Assembly: GCF_040712315.1 (NCBI RefSeq)
Contig: NC_134023.1
Location: 13,215,442-13,279,441 of the forward strand
Length of the DNA stretch: 64,000 bases
Source: Castanea sativa
Lineage: Eukaryota; Streptophyta; Magnoliopsida; Fagales; Fagaceae
Direction of reading: 5' to 3'
Shown here in pieces: positions 22,860-34,417 of the stretch. The notes under the pieces are model-generated. The model saw only the letters and a program-made list of their open reading frames with translations, searched no databases and was not told the DNA's origin. The translations under genes and the position numbers were made by a program. Every line of letters starts with the position of its first letter. Positions within the stretch are counted from its first letter, which is position 1.

Positions 22860-24886
22860 ATGTCTAAGGTTAGGTCTAGTGATCTCGAGACTGGGTTGTC
22901 GTCTAGCGGCAACCCCATGGAGGGGGATACGGCCGCGTCGACCCTTAGAGAGGTTAGGGCTTTTCACGCCCTCGTGGAGGCGTGTGGGTTGGACGCTAAT
23001 GCCGTGGGTAGGTTTAGGGATAGGTTTCAATTTCCGGAATGGGTTCATGTTTGTCGGCCTACTGACGAGGAGAGGGCTTGCCAATTTTTTCCAGGTGAAG
23101 TGTGCTTCTATGAGGCCATTTTCACTTGTGGACTTAGGCTTCTTGTCCATCCGTTTGTGATGGAGCTTTTAGTTTATCTTGGTATCGCTCCTGGGCAACT
23201 TATGCCCAATTCATGGAGAATAGTGGTCAATTGTATGGAAATATGGTTGGCCGCTAACGGGGATATGATCAAGGTGAGTGAGCTTGTCTATTTGTATCGT
23301 TTGAAAGAGTCCAAAGAGTATGGGTATTATGAGTTAGTACCTTGGGAAAGGAGAACCAGGATAGTCAAGGGTTTACCTTCATCCTTCAGGTACTGGAAGT
23401 CCAGATTTGTCTTTGTGTCCGAGGACGATTTTGAGACCCCCTCTAGCCAGGATTGGGGTGATAACCCCAGATTGCTTCGTCGGTGGGGAACCTTGACTTT
23501 AGGTGCGTCGGTATCCTTTCTTGTCTTTTTTTACCTTTTTTGAATTCGCTGTTATCGTCATTAGCCTCTTTGATTCCTATGCAATTAAAAGGAGGCCTAA
23601 GCTCAAAAGCAGGTATAAGGACTGTGTTGAAAAGGCAATTAAGTACTCCTAGACCATCGAAAACTGGGACGATCTAGTAGATCCGCGAACGCTTGCTTTT
23701 TACAATCTTGGCCCTGATCCGTCCCCCTACATTCTGCGGAGCATTGACATTGAAGGAAAGAAGAGTAAGCATTGAGTTCGTCAGTCTTGGTCCCCATATC
23801 TGTATTCGATTCCTTTGCTCTTTTATAAGTGTTTCCTTCTTGCAGAAATGACGATGAAGTTTAACAAAGGTATGTACGAGAAGATGTGGTCCAAGAAGGA
23901 CGAACCGCGGTCCAATATTAGAAAAAAGGTGGTCCGTGTCAAGGGGAAGGTTTCCTTCGTCATTATGACTGCTTCGGCTACTCCAGTTGTTTCTGGCGTC
24001 GAGGCGACGAGGACGGCTTCTCCTACCACCTCGGTTGAAAAGATCCCGACCCCTGCTTCTAAAAGGCCTCGCACGTCTGATAGGGGGAAGGACGATGCTT
24101 GCTCATCCACTATCTGGGATGACGAGAGGTTGGTGACGGACAAGGCTCATGGGGTCGTGACCGCGGAGGACCTGAACGTGTTCTCAAGTTTGCCTCCAAA
24201 TGAGCTGATGGGTCGTCATCTCCATAAGCTGGTCCAGGTAACCTGCTCGTGCTAAGTTATCTTTTTTATTATATATAGGTGTACTAAGGTTAAATTCCTT
24301 CGTGTGTTTCCTTCTCTTTTTTTCCTTTTTTTTTTTTTAGGTGCTGGGGGAGACCATTCATCTTTCCTCAGATTACCTTACTCAGGGGGCTAAGGTTGAG
24401 TCCTCGCTCTCTCGGATTAAGTTCCTAGAGATGGAGAACTCAAAGTTGAAGAAGGATTTGATAGCTTCGATAGAGGATGTTCATCATGCCAGGGAGGAGG
24501 TCAAGAAATTGAACGATGAGCTTAAGGTCGAGCAACAACTGGTTTTGGAGAAGGACGATCAGCTTGCAGCCGCTAAGGAGGAGATCAAGGTCGTCGCTTC
24601 CAGGGCTATTGAGGGTTTCCAGCAGACTGAGGAGTACAACTCCGTGCTCTTCAGCTGGTATTTCAAGGGGTTCGAGCTTTTGAGGAGATACTATATCAAG
24701 CACCCTTCTGGAATAGATTTGGAAATGCTGGATATGAAGGAAGTGGCCAAGGAGATTTCTGCTGATGAGGCTGCTCAAGCAACGACCGCTGTCGCTCCCG
24801 GAGACACTCCTGCCATTGATGTCCCAGTTGTTGAAGCTCATGCCCTTGGTGCCCCCGCTGACGAAGATGCTGCTTCGGACACTTGA
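22860..24886 (+). pseudogene. Antisense passenger gene of element C (putative gypsy-type transposon protein), one nonsense
   Basis: Lies opposite to gag-pol, between pol and the 3' LTR. Approximate exons are 22860-23502, about 23592-23764, 23846-24237 and 24341-24886. Exons 3 and 4 join in phase with good GT-AG sites (the acceptor before exon 4 follows a long T tract). The N-terminal domain (FPEWVHVCRPTDEERACQFF, YLGIAPGQLMPNSWR, SELVYLYRLK) resembles the uncharacterised 'putative gypsy type transposon' domain. A Ser/Pro-rich middle (TPASKRPRTSDRGKD) and a C-terminal coiled coil (24390-24610) follow. Exon 2 has a TAG at 23650-23652, and its acceptor phase is uncertain. Function is unknown; extra ORFs in this place are known from other Tat elements. 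Confidence 0.75.
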
Positions 24887-25139
24887 ACCTGTCACTTGTT
24901 CAAAATTTCCCCCTTTTTTTTTTGGTGCCTGACGTGTTTTAGGCTCAAATTCCAGAACATTTTTAATTTGCTTTTTGAGAAGAATATTTTTAGCCCAATG
25001 TTTATGGGTTTTTAGATGTAAAAACAAAGTTAATGGCCCATGGTTTTTGGGCTTTTATAACATCGTATTTACTTACATATGTTGTACTTGTGTGTGCTTC
25101 AAGACCCGTCAACCTCTTTGACCCGTCAGCAACTTGTAT

Positions 25140-25560
25140 TCGTCAAGGTTGGATCTCATCTTTTGGCTCAGCTAGTAATGCACTTTCGTCTAGGCAGAAT
25201 CTTATTACTTTAGCTTTTTTTTTTTTTAATCTTTTCGCCTTCGTCAATAATACACATCCGTCTAGGCGGAATCTCATTACTTAGGTTTTTTTTTTTTTTG
25301 CCTTCGTCAGTAATACACATCCGTCTAGGCAAAATCTCATTACTTAGGCTTTTTTTGTTTTTCGCCTTCGTTAGTAATGCACATCCGTCTACGCGGAATC
25401 TTATTACTTAGGCTTTTTTGTTTTTCGCCTTCGTCAGTAATGCACATCCGTCTACGCGGAATCTTATTACTTAGGCTTTTTCTTAGAGGTTTCCGAGACA
25501 ATCTCTTGGCTTCATTAGTAATGTACATCCATCTAGGCGGAATCTTATTGCTTAGCCATA
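25140..25560. repeat. 63-bp tandem repeat array in element C
   Basis: Six copies of a unit reading TTCGTCAGTAATRCACATCC, then GTCTAGGCGGAATCT, ATTACTTAGGC and a T tract. The ACATCC marker recurs at 25254, 25317, 25381, 25444 and 25525, with a variant at about 25182, so the period is 63-64 bases with longer end units. It lies exactly between the stop of the passenger gene (24886, plus) and the stop of pol (25650, minus). Confidence 0.88.
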
Positions 25561-25649
25561 TAGCGTTTCTGAGGTTTACTATTGACGAGACTTGTATGAA
25601 GACATTAGTTGAATCTTTATTAATTTTTAGGAATGAGTACATTTTGGTG

Positions 25650-26957
25650 TTACATCTGTTGATGGTATTCCTTCAAGTTCTCAATGTTCCAGGGTCGCGG
25701 GAGCCTCTGCCCATCTAGAGTTTCCAAGTGATAGCTGCCTTGTCGGGAGTAGTGGACGATTCTGTAAGGTCCTTCCCATGTAGGACCGAGCTTTCCTTGG
25801 GCGGAATTTTTAGTCACCGTGGTGACCTTGCGCAGGACGAGGTCGCCTATTTCAAGTCGTCTGAGCTTGACCCTCTTGTTGTAGTATTCGGCCATCTTCC
25901 GCTGGTATTTCGCCGTCTTGCTGGAGGCCTTGTCTCTTATTTCGTCCAGGCAGTCCAAATTGATTCGCAGTTGGTTATCGTTGTCTTTCTCGTGGAATAC
26001 TTCTCGCCTAACGCTGGCCACTCCCACCTCGACTGGGATTACCGCCTCAGTGCCATAAGTGAGTCTGAAAGGCGTCTCTCCCGTTGGGGTTCTTGCCGTT
26101 GTTCTGTAGGCCCACAAGACACTGGGCAATTCTTCCAACCAGGCACCCTTCGCTTCGTCTAGTCTGGCTTTGATAATTCTGAGTAGTGTTCAGTTAGTCA
26201 CCTCTGCCTGTCCGTTCGCCTATGGGTGTCCCGGAGACGAGAATTGGTTCCTGACGCCTAGTCCCGAGCAAAAGTCTTTGAATCCCTGGCTGTCGAACTG
26301 CCGCCCATTATCTGATATAATCGTCCTTGGAATCCCAAACCTACAAATTATATTCTTCCATACGAAGCTACGGATCTAAGCCTCTGTGATAGTTCCTATT
26401 GCTTCTGCTTCGACCCATTTTGTGAAGTAATCAATAACAACGAGCAGGAACCTTACCTGTCCTTTTCCTAGGGGAAATGGGCCGATGATATCAATTCCCC
26501 ATTGTGTGAATGGCCACGGGGAGGTTATCGTCGTCAGTTTCTCTGCCGGTAGCCTCTAGACATTCCCGAACCTTTGGCACTTATCACACCTCTTGACGAG
26601 CTCTGCTTTGTCTACCTGCATGGTTGGCCAAAAATATCCTATTCAAATGACTTTGCTTACCAGAGATCTAGGCCCAGCATGGTCTCCACAAATTCCTTCG
26701 TGGACTTCTCAAAGGATGTACTTGGCTTCTTCTTCGATGACACACTTCAAGTAGGGCATGGAAAAGCCCCTTTTGTATAAGGTGTCATTCAAAATCGTAA
26801 GTCTAGCTGCTCTCGTTTTGATCCTCTTGGCCTCTAGGGCGTCATGAGGGAGGTGCCCATCTTGGAGAAACGACACGATCGGTGCCATCCAGCTATTTAC
26901 GCTCTGGATGGAAAATATTAGGACTTCTTCGATGCTGGGGCGTTTCTGAATCTCCAT
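25650..26957 (-). pseudogene. Integrase region of element C
   Basis: Integrase would insert the cDNA into the genome. The minus strand shows the zinc-binding end (CDKCQ near 26590), YFWPTMQ, then the catalytic core with WGIDIIGPFP (about 26480-26510) and ISDNGRQFDSQ (about 26300), and the C-terminal part 26138-25650 (ELPSVLWAYRTT, GETPFRLTYGTEAVIP, GKLGPTWEGPYRI). In-frame stops fall near 26640 (TGA), 26556 (TAG), 26380 (TAG) and 26220 (TAG, at the usual HPQANGQ motif). The frame is otherwise largely kept. Confidence 0.85.
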
Positions 26958-26981
26958 GAGTAATTCCCCGTTCGTAGGTTT

Positions 26982-27896
26982 TTATTCTAATGAGGCCATC
27001 TTCATGATCTCATCTGCGGCCATATTCTGGTCTCTTGGGATCCGAACGAACTCCAACTTATCGAACTCCCAGGCTAAATGTTTCGTCAGCTTGAGGTACT
27101 TCTGCACTCTCTCCTCTTTTACCTCATACTCTTCCCTGATCTGCCCTATTGCCAGTTTCGAGTCGCTCTGGATGAGCAGGTACTTCGCCCTAAGTGCTTT
27201 CCCGAGTCTCAATCCCGTCAGTATCCCTTCGTACTCGGCCTCGTTGTTGGTTGCCGGGAATTTCAGTTGAACTCCATATCTGAGTTTTTCTCCATCAGGG
27301 GTGTTTATGAAGACCCCTACTCCTCCCCTCTTTTGGGTTGATAAGCCACCAGTCTGGATTGTCCACTATTCTGCCTCATCACCACGGTCTTCATCTTCTG
27401 GAAGGGTGAACTCGACAATGAAATCTGCTAGAGCTTGCGCCTTGATGGCTGTTCTGGGATGGTACTCGATGTCGAACTGGCTGAGTTCGATTGCCCACTG
27501 GACCATTCTCCCTGCTGCCTCAAGTTTGTTCATGGATTTCCTGATTGGTTGGTCCATCATTACCAGGATGGGATGTGCTTCGAAGTATGGTCGAAGCTTC
27601 CATGAAGCCACTATTAAAGCGAATGCAATCTTCTCAATCCTAGGATACTTGGCTTCTGCTCCTTAGAGAGCTTGACTGATGTAGTAAACTGGAAGCCGCT
27701 TCTTATCTTCCTCTCGAATTAGAGCTGCGCTGACAGCCGTGGCTGATGCCGCCAGGTATAGATAAAGGTTTTCTCCTTCCTTCGAATGACTCAGGAGGGG
27801 AGGATTGCTCAGGTAACGTTTGAGCTCTTGAAACGCTGCTTCGCATTCATCAGTCCAGGCGAAAGCTTGCTTCAATGTCTTGAAAAAGGTAAGCAT
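26982..27896 (-). pseudogene. RNase H and second plant-type RNase H of element C
   Basis: The retroviral-type RNase H (27896-27366) shows WTDECEAAFQELK and LVMMDQPIRK and has a TAA at 27663-27665. A second RNase H of cellular/plant type (27365-26982) follows, with ATNNEAEYEGILTGL, LLIQSDSKLAIGQ and NMAADEI. Two RNase H domains in tandem mark the Tat lineage. In the second domain the usual first catalytic Asp (TDGS motif) reads TGGLS, so the acidic residue is lost. A stop also separates the two domains. Confidence 0.85.
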
Positions 27897-27920
27897 TTGT
27901 CCATTGCTTTGGAGACGAAC

Positions 27921-29318
27921 CTATTGAGTGCAGCAATCCTCCTTATGAGCTTTTGGACTTCTTTGACGGTCTTCGGTGATGTCATGTTGAGTATTGCTTG
28001 TAACCTTCTCCAGATTTGCTTCTATCCCTCTCTGGGACACCATGAATCCCAAGAATTTTCCTAAGGCTACCCCGAAAACACACTTACTAGGATTCAGCTT
28101 CATCTGATATTTTTTGAGGGTGTCAAACGTCTTTTCCAAATCGTCCAGGTGCATCAATTCCTTTTTGCTCTTGACGAGCAGATCGTCCACATACACCTCC
28201 ATGTTTCTACCAATCTGCTTGCTGAACATCTTGTTTACTAATCTTTGGTATGTTGCCCCTGCGTTCTTCAGTCCAAAGGGCATCACCTTATAGCAATAGA
28301 GCCCTTGGCTCGTGATGAAAGCGGTTTTTTCCTGATCTTCCTCAGCCATCTTTATCTGGTTGTATCCCGAAAAAGCATCCATGAACGTCAGTAGCTTATG
28401 CCCGGCCGTAGAATCCACCAGCTGGTCTATCCTAGGCAGAGGGAAATTGTCCTTTGGGCAAGCCTTGTTTAGGTCCATGAAATCCACACACATTCTCCAT
28501 TTCCTATTCGCTTTTTTCACTAGCACGACGTTGGCCAACCACTCGGGATAATAAACCTCCCGAATGAAGCCTGCTTGCAACAACTTGTTAACTTCGTCGG
28601 TGATCGCTTGGCTTCGTTCGGGGGTGAAGACTCGTCGTCTTTGTTGGATGGGCTTTCTCCCGAGATCCACGTTCAACTCGTGCTAGATGACCTGGCGTGA
28701 TATGCCGGGCTTATCCTCATGACTCCATACAAAGACATCTAGGTTTTCCTTGAGGAATTGAACGAGCTTCGTCCTCATCTCGGGGCTTAAGGTTGTTCCT
28801 ATCCTCGTCATCTTGGCAGTCTCTCCCTCAGCGAGTTCCACTGCTTCCAAAGCTTCTACTTTGTCTTCTTTTTCCTCCTCAATTTTCCACATGTGGTTTT
28901 CCTTCTCAGCCAGTACAACCTGGTAGCATTCCCTAGCCAAGACCTGATCCCTTTTCACCTCGCCGACACCGTCCTTAATTAGGAATTTCACCTTTAGGCA
29001 GTAGGTGCACGTAGCCACCTTCCACCTATTAAGCGTGGGTCTCCCAATGATTACATTATATGAGGAGGGGCAATCTACCACTAGGAAGTCCAACTGACGG
29101 GTCAGTTGTTTTGGGTAGGTCCCTATGGTGACTTTTAGCATCACTATGCCCTTGGGGTATGCCCTGTCCCCGCTAAAGCTGACGAGGGGGGAGTCAAACG
29201 GGCGTAATCTCCCAAGATCTAGTTTTAACTGTTGGAAGGCCGGTAAGTACATGATGTCTGCGGAGCTACCGTTGTCTACAAGGATCCTCTTGGTGTTGAA
29301 CCCTTCGATTGTAAGCAT
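27921..29318 (-). pseudogene. Protease and reverse transcriptase of element C
   Basis: The protease segment (29318-28683) carries the aspartic site [11 protein letters not shown]. After a TAG at 28683-28681 the same frame continues into reverse transcriptase: GFIREVYYPEWLANVVLVKK, MCVDFMDLNKACPKD, VMPFGLKNAGATYQRLV and the active site YVDDLLVKS (28193-28182), which is intact. The RT end shifts frame near 28010. Upstream, a one-base loss near 29325 disconnects the protease from the gag frame. Confidence 0.88.
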
Positions 29319-30810
29319 TATAACCAGGGGTCAGTATGTGGCTGCCTTACTCCCCGAGCATCCTCTTCGTTGAAAAACATGTCCTGATTTGTCCGTCTCT
29401 GCTTGAATGGGGGTTCCATATGGACTCTATTTACTTGTCTCTGGCATGCTTTCTTGAGGGACTTGTATGATCCCCCCGTAAATGGCCCTCCTGTGATCGT
29501 ACTTATCTCCCCGATCACATCCTATGGTGGTTGGGGTGGACGGATCTCATTCTTGGATGAGGATTCGCGCTGGCTCTTGTTGCTGTCTCTGAACCTGCTG
29601 GACTCTCCCTTCTTCACATACTTCTACATTTTTCCTTTCTGTATCAACTCCTTTATTTGTCCTTTTAGTTCTCAGCAATCCTCCGTGTAATGGCCATGAT
29701 CCTTGTGGAATCGGAAGTATTTGTTCTTGTCACGCACATTAGGGGATGAATGTAAAGGTCTCAGCCACTGAAGGTAATGTTGATCCTGAATCTGTGTCAA
29801 AATTTTGTCAACAGGCATAATTAGAGGGGTGAATTTTACCGTTCGTGGAGCTTTTTCATCCTTCCGTTTATCTACGTCACTTCCTCAACGACCTGGGTGC
29901 TCCCTCTTTTGCCCCTACGTTCGTCCTCCTTCCTTCCCTCCTTTCTCGGCCTTTCCTCGTCCACTATGGCTACCAATGCGTCCTCGGCATTCATGTACTT
30001 TTGGCCTTTCAGGAGCATCTCTGCCATCGTTCGAGGCGGATTCTTTGCCAGCAAGACGACAAATTCTCTGGACCTAAGCCCTGCTTTAAATGTCATCAGC
30101 TGTACCTTGTTGTTTGCGTCATCCACTTCTAGGGTCTCTCGAGTGAAGCGTTTCACATATGACCGCAAGGTCTCCCCCTCCCCTTGCTTAATAGTGAGTA
30201 GGTGATCCGCTGGTCTCTTAGGACGTTGCCCTCCGACGAAATGGCGGAGAAAGGCGCTACTTAACTGCTCAAAGCTGTCAATGGATGAAGTGGGCAATCT
30301 CGTGAACCACTCTCTTCCAACTCCCTTCAGCGTAGTAGGGAAGGAACGACACATTATCTCATCAGGGGGCTGTTGAAGGCCCAGTGTTGTCTTGAAGGTA
30401 TTAAGGTGATCTTGGGGATCCTTAAGCCAATCAAAAGGCTTAAGTTGAGGCAACCGAAACTTTGCTGGTACCGGTCGTTCTAAGACTGCCATGGTAAAGG
30501 GAGAATCCGTTGCCCTGACCATTCTATCTAGGCTCCGATCCGTCTTCTCCTTGATGGCATTCCTCAATTCGTCCATCTCCTTTCTCATTTCCTGGAGGAT
30601 ATCAGAATGCTGTTCCTCTAGAGTAATGGTCCTTCGTCAGTCACTTCTCCCTTGGCTGTCCCCTTCATCCTCTCAGACTGCTCTTGATCGGTTCTCCTCT
30701 TGCTGAAGCCTTTGTCTCATCTCCTGATTCTGTCTGGTGAGTTCTTCGATGGTGGCTGCAAGAGCTTGAACTTGCTGAGCCAAGGCCACTGAATCCTGGT
30801 TGGATTCCAT
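29319..30810 (-). pseudogene. gag: Gag and zinc-knuckle region of element C
   Basis: Begins at ATG 30810 (MESNQDSVALAQQVQ) with a coiled-coil N-terminus. In-frame TGA stops lie near 30675-30673 and 30639-30637. The capsid block (30588-29872) is continuous: FRLPQLKPFDWLKDPQDHL, ALKGVGREWF-like LKGVGREWFTRLP, then FVGGQRPKRPADHLLTIKQ and GEGETLRSYVKRF, a typical Retrotrans_gag pattern. A knuckle-like [12 protein letters not shown] follows near 29690, ended by a TGA, and then the linker [14 protein letters not shown] leads toward the protease. Confidence 0.85.
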
Positions 30811-30863
30811 CTGGATATTGAAGTTGGTAGGAACTGTGTTTTCAAACTATAGTACAAGAATGT

Positions 30864-30883
30864 CGTTCCCACAGACGGCGCCA
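30864..30883 (-). promoter_or_regulatory. Primer-binding site of element C
   Basis: Minus strand, three bases after the 5' LTR: TGGCGCCGTCTGTGGGAA. TGGCGCC complements the 3' end of a tRNA such as Asp and is common in Tat/Athila gypsy elements. It shows that the right-hand LTR is the 5' LTR. Confidence 0.82.
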
Positions 30884-30886
30884 AAC

Positions 30887-31362
30887 TGATGAAGCAAATG
30901 TTCGTCAGTCGTTATGAGTTCGTCCAGATAAGGCCGATCACACCCTTGCGTCATGACAGAAGCAAGAGCTCATTCAAATGGTCACCGGTGTGGTGCTTGC
31001 CACAACGCCTCCGATGCCAAAGTTAGTACGAAAAAGAGTTTATAACAATAAAAACCAAATAGCTCAGTATATCTTATGACTATGTATGTACCTCGTATTG
31101 GCGTTGTGAGGGCTTTATATATCCCTCTGGATTCTAGCCGTTGTGGATGGTGCTGTGGTGTTAATGTCTTTCTTGATAACGTCTTCAACTGAGTAATGGG
31201 ATTCAATACTTTTCCAACAGTTCGTCCAGCTGATTTCGTAACCGTCCGGGACATTATTGGCAGCATTGAATGGTCTTAACATCCTTGTCAGTGATGCGGA
31301 TAATCGGTCAGGTTCGTCTGTGGAGGCGATCTCGTCCGTGTTTAACTTTGTCAGTCCCATCA
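30887..31362 (-). repeat. 5' LTR of gypsy element C
   Basis: TGATGAAGC...CCCATCA, 476 bases. Differences from the other LTR are almost all transitions. The outer flank ATATC matches the duplication on the other side. Confidence 0.92.
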
Positions 31363-31367
31363 ATATC

Positions 31368-32900
31368 CATTCTAATTATCTTCATTCAGCTATCAAAGAA
31401 AAATAAAATCTTTCCTTGGGTTGCTCAGAAATAAAACTAAGTTAAATTGGTTGGAGTATCATTACTGCCTATACCAGTTAGCATAAGATAAGGGTCATAA
31501 CTCAAGCGACAATATAATGTTAATGAGGATGATGACAACTATGAACAATATGTCTATGGAACCATTGCTTAAAAATAAGTTTGCAACAATACATACCTTG
31601 GGATTTAATGATATGTTAGGCTACTTGGAATAACATGAAAAGCTTGGTCGCTTTTTTGATTCCTGTCTGCTGTAACCTCAAATATTGCGCATCTAGATAT
31701 TAGTAAGTTTTACTATTGTGAGAGATATCTAGTTTTACACACACACACATAAAAGTAACTGAGAGATCTAGATTTAAGCTACTTTACCAGCGTGTGCTTT
31801 GTTACCAATTTATTCACATTTGACAACATTATTTAAGAAATGATTTTTAATGGCTTAAATTGCCAGTTGTACCTGACCTGACTAGGTCTTTTAAAGGACA
31901 GTGATGATTTCCGGATAATCTTAGTCAATAAAAAGGCTTCTTGTGTGAGCTAGTTCGAGTTCTGTATTTGAGCCAATTTGAAAATGTCTACCACATTAAA
32001 ATAACAAAGTCCAAAACTAATCCTAGTTTTTCTCTACTATTTTCTTTTTACTTTTTGTTACTTTTTCTTTAACTTTTATTACAATAACTACCCCTCCCCC
32101 CTTTCTGAAAAATTCCATTTTGAAAAAATGATCTACTAGGTGTCTTTCTGAAAGTTGGAGTGGAACTAATTAATGTGCAATCCAAAGAAAGGTTGAAATT
32201 GGAGAAGTGATGTTCCCAGATGTTCAAATGTTCAATGTAAAATTATCATCGTGTAGTGTTTTATAGTGGAATTTCATAGCTCATCATATCTGTCGTATAT
32301 CTTTAAGAAAAAAGCTTGCAATCTGAGTTTGATTTTGCTCTCTCTTGCTGAGGCCAAAAGATTTGGCTGAGGAATAAGCAAAAGATATTTTGTTGCCTAG
32401 TGCCCAGTAATTTTATGGTGAGAATGTTTCTTTATACATGTAATTGACTATCGAAAACCTTGAATTGCCTCAGAAGCAAGGTGGCACTCTACATGGTATA
32501 CAACTTGGATATTACAAAACATTTGAAATTCTTATTGAATATTTTATGATTGCCATGAAGCATACTTACAACAGCCTTTGGATCAGCTTAACCCATAGGA
32601 ACCTTGGTGATAAATTTTGCTTCACTGTCAAGATAAGGGTCAGAAATGTAAACTTTGGAAGGATGCTAAATAATCTTAATAATTTTCAGTCATGCATTAT
32701 TGTGTGCTTATACCTCAGAGACAATGGAAAACACTAGTTTTGAACAGGATAGAAGCCACTTCTAATTTATTTACCAAATTATTTTTCATATGACTAACAC
32801 TGGAAACAAGCAAGAAAATGTAAATGTTAAACAACTTATTGATTCTACAATAATTAAACATCTATATGATGTACAAAAATAAATAGACATTTATTTAGTA
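31368..32900. other. Gene-free interval after element C
   Basis: AT-rich DNA with a short CA run at 31740-31750. An ORF at 32444-32737 shows no recognisable motif and no splice context that I trust. If the exon at 21487 belongs to a living gene, its next exon could be in this interval, but none is evident. Confidence 0.45.
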
Positions 32901-32929
32901 GAAATACGATGGGTAGTATAATATAGGCA

Positions 32930-33432
32930 TGTCCTTGGGTTGGTCCGGGTTAGGTTTGTTCCCAACTCGGAATTGACCCAACCACTTTGGGTCTCCAAAA
33001 TCTAGACCCGCCACCGACCTGTAAGATGAGTTGGTTCTGGTGTGTTGGATATTGGTTGGTGTCGGTCGGCGATCGATTGAACTCAGGGAAGAAAAAGGTG
33101 AAACAGAAATGGCTAGAATTGGCCAAAATCTGCCAGATCTGGCCGACACATGGCTGGATCTAGCGAGATTTCTAAAAGAACTTGCGGGATCTCGAAGAGA
33201 TCTCGACTAGATCTAGCCGAATCTTAATAGATCTGTCAAATCTCGCCAGATCTCGACATATCTAGCAACAAATGATCAAAAATTCCTCATACTTGTGAAA
33301 ATCGGCTTGTTTCCAATGTATAGGCTGCTCGGATCGGTTGGAATCGGATTTTGAAGAGTAGACCCATCAACTGACCCACCGGTCTCGGTTGCTGGAGGCT
33401 GATACCTGCCACTGACTGCCACCGGTGTTAGG

Positions 33433-33440
<8 letters not shown>
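32930..33440. repeat. Unclassified repeat with direct internal duplication and AGATCT cluster
   Basis: Two related segments in direct orientation (about 32950-33020 and 33300-33390) share the order GTTTGTTCCCAA, CTCGGA, TTGG and AGACCC. Between them, at about 33125-33265, GATCT-type motifs occur about a dozen times (AGATCTGGCC, AGATCTCGAC, AGATCTAGCC). The base composition is richer in G+C than the flanks. It is probably a transposon fragment; no terminal structures were found. Confidence 0.45.

Positions 33441-33504
<64 letters not shown>
33436..33504. repeat. Compound (TC)n(TA)n microsatellite
   Basis: A TC run of about 44 bases is followed directly by a TA run of about 24 bases, starting at the right edge of the 32930-33440 repeat. 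Confidence 0.85.
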
Positions 33505-33510
<6 letters not shown>

Positions 33511-33833
33511 AGAAACTTGAATTTGGACCTTTCGGAAGCAATATTAATTAATGGTCTCAAGTAAAGTGAATTATGTAAGGGAATATTTTCTTTGCTGTAT
33601 GAGTGGCAAGCTAAGATGGTTGATATATATCTGTTAAGTTTTGTCTAAAATTGAAAAGAACTAGACCACTCCAAGTGTTATGACGTCTGAGTTGTTGTTT
33701 AAGTGTTGGGTAAATAGGTCATCACCTTATAACATTTTCTCATTTTTCAAGTGATTACTTTATCCCATATATGCTTGAAGAGATGTCTCTTCACAAGAGT
33801 TGTGTGTCCTTGGGAAAGGTGTTAAGAAAGAGT

Positions 33834-33981
33834 AATGTTAGAATTACAATTTTTGTCATGATTTTTCTACAACTAGCTCACATGACAAGTCGTGAGTGAT
33901 GAAGTTATGAACCCACATAGACCAATCACTTTTATTCCTCTCACGACTTTGACACATGAATAAGTTGTGATCCTAACATTT
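33834..33981. mobile_element. Foldback MITE
   Basis: The left end AATGTTAGAATTACAA and the reverse of the right end AATGTTAGGATCACAA are inverted repeats. Inner segments (CACATGACAAGTCGTGAG and its reverse counterpart near 33935-33955) also pair, so most of the 148 bases can fold back. There is no ORF. No target-site duplication was recognised. Confidence 0.6.
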
Positions 33982-34417
33982 TCAATCAGGAAATCTATAA
34001 AAGGCATTCAAGGGTATGATCAACACCATCATGGAATTATTTAATTTGTTTTACCAACTATTTTGACCAATTGGGTATCTGAGCATGTATCTCACACAAT
34101 ATCTTTCACAAGAATTTGTCTCAACCATCATAATATCATATCATGTTGTTGGACGTGAGTCTATGTCAGTACATGACCATGTGGGTGTTGTTCACATTGA
34201 TCCATTGGAATTTAGGAGAAGATATCTTATGCATTTTGGATACACGCATATTTTCACTGATAGCGTGTGTATTTCGTATAACTATGGAGCTCAAAAGATG
34301 TCCGTATTACCATATATCCAATTGCGTGAGGTAATTATTACATCAAGGACTCACACAACAAACCAACCGGTTTATTTTATATATGTGAGTAAAAGGAGCC
34401 TTATACTAAGATAACTG

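Larger units (their letters stand above)
21654..31362 (-). mobile_element. Ty3/gypsy Tat-type retrotransposon C, TSD ATATC
   Basis: 9.7 kb between two 476-base LTRs, flanked by ATATC (21649-21653 and 31363-31367). Minus-strand order is 5' LTR, PBS (TGGCGCC...), gag, zinc knuckle, protease, RT, RNase H, a second (plant-type) RNase H and integrase. That dual RNase H order is typical of the Tat lineage. Between integrase and the 3' LTR lie a 63-base tandem array and a plus-strand passenger gene. By hand count the two LTRs differ at about 29 of 476 positions with no indels. Many internal stops and at least two frameshifts make it non-autonomous now. Confidence 0.93.

Noticed and set aside
25140..25642. 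Possible CRISPR-like array (regular repeats with variable spacers)
   Set aside because: The spacers are T tracts, the units are tandem with drift, and the setting is a plant retrotransposon.
25728..27666. Plus-strand ORFs of 80-145 codons
   Set aside because: They are antisense shadows of the integrase and RNase H regions, with no motifs of their own.
29845..30205. Plus-strand ORFs rich in Ser, Leu and Phe
   Set aside because: Antisense of the gag capsid block of element C.
33276..33560. 94-codon minus-strand ORF with an Arg-Glu and Ile-Tyr repeat
   Set aside because: The repeat peptide is just the translated (TC)n(TA)n microsatellite.
34085..34414. 109-codon plus-strand ORF
   Set aside because: No recognisable motif, no splice context and a second overlapping ORF in another frame; treated as chance.
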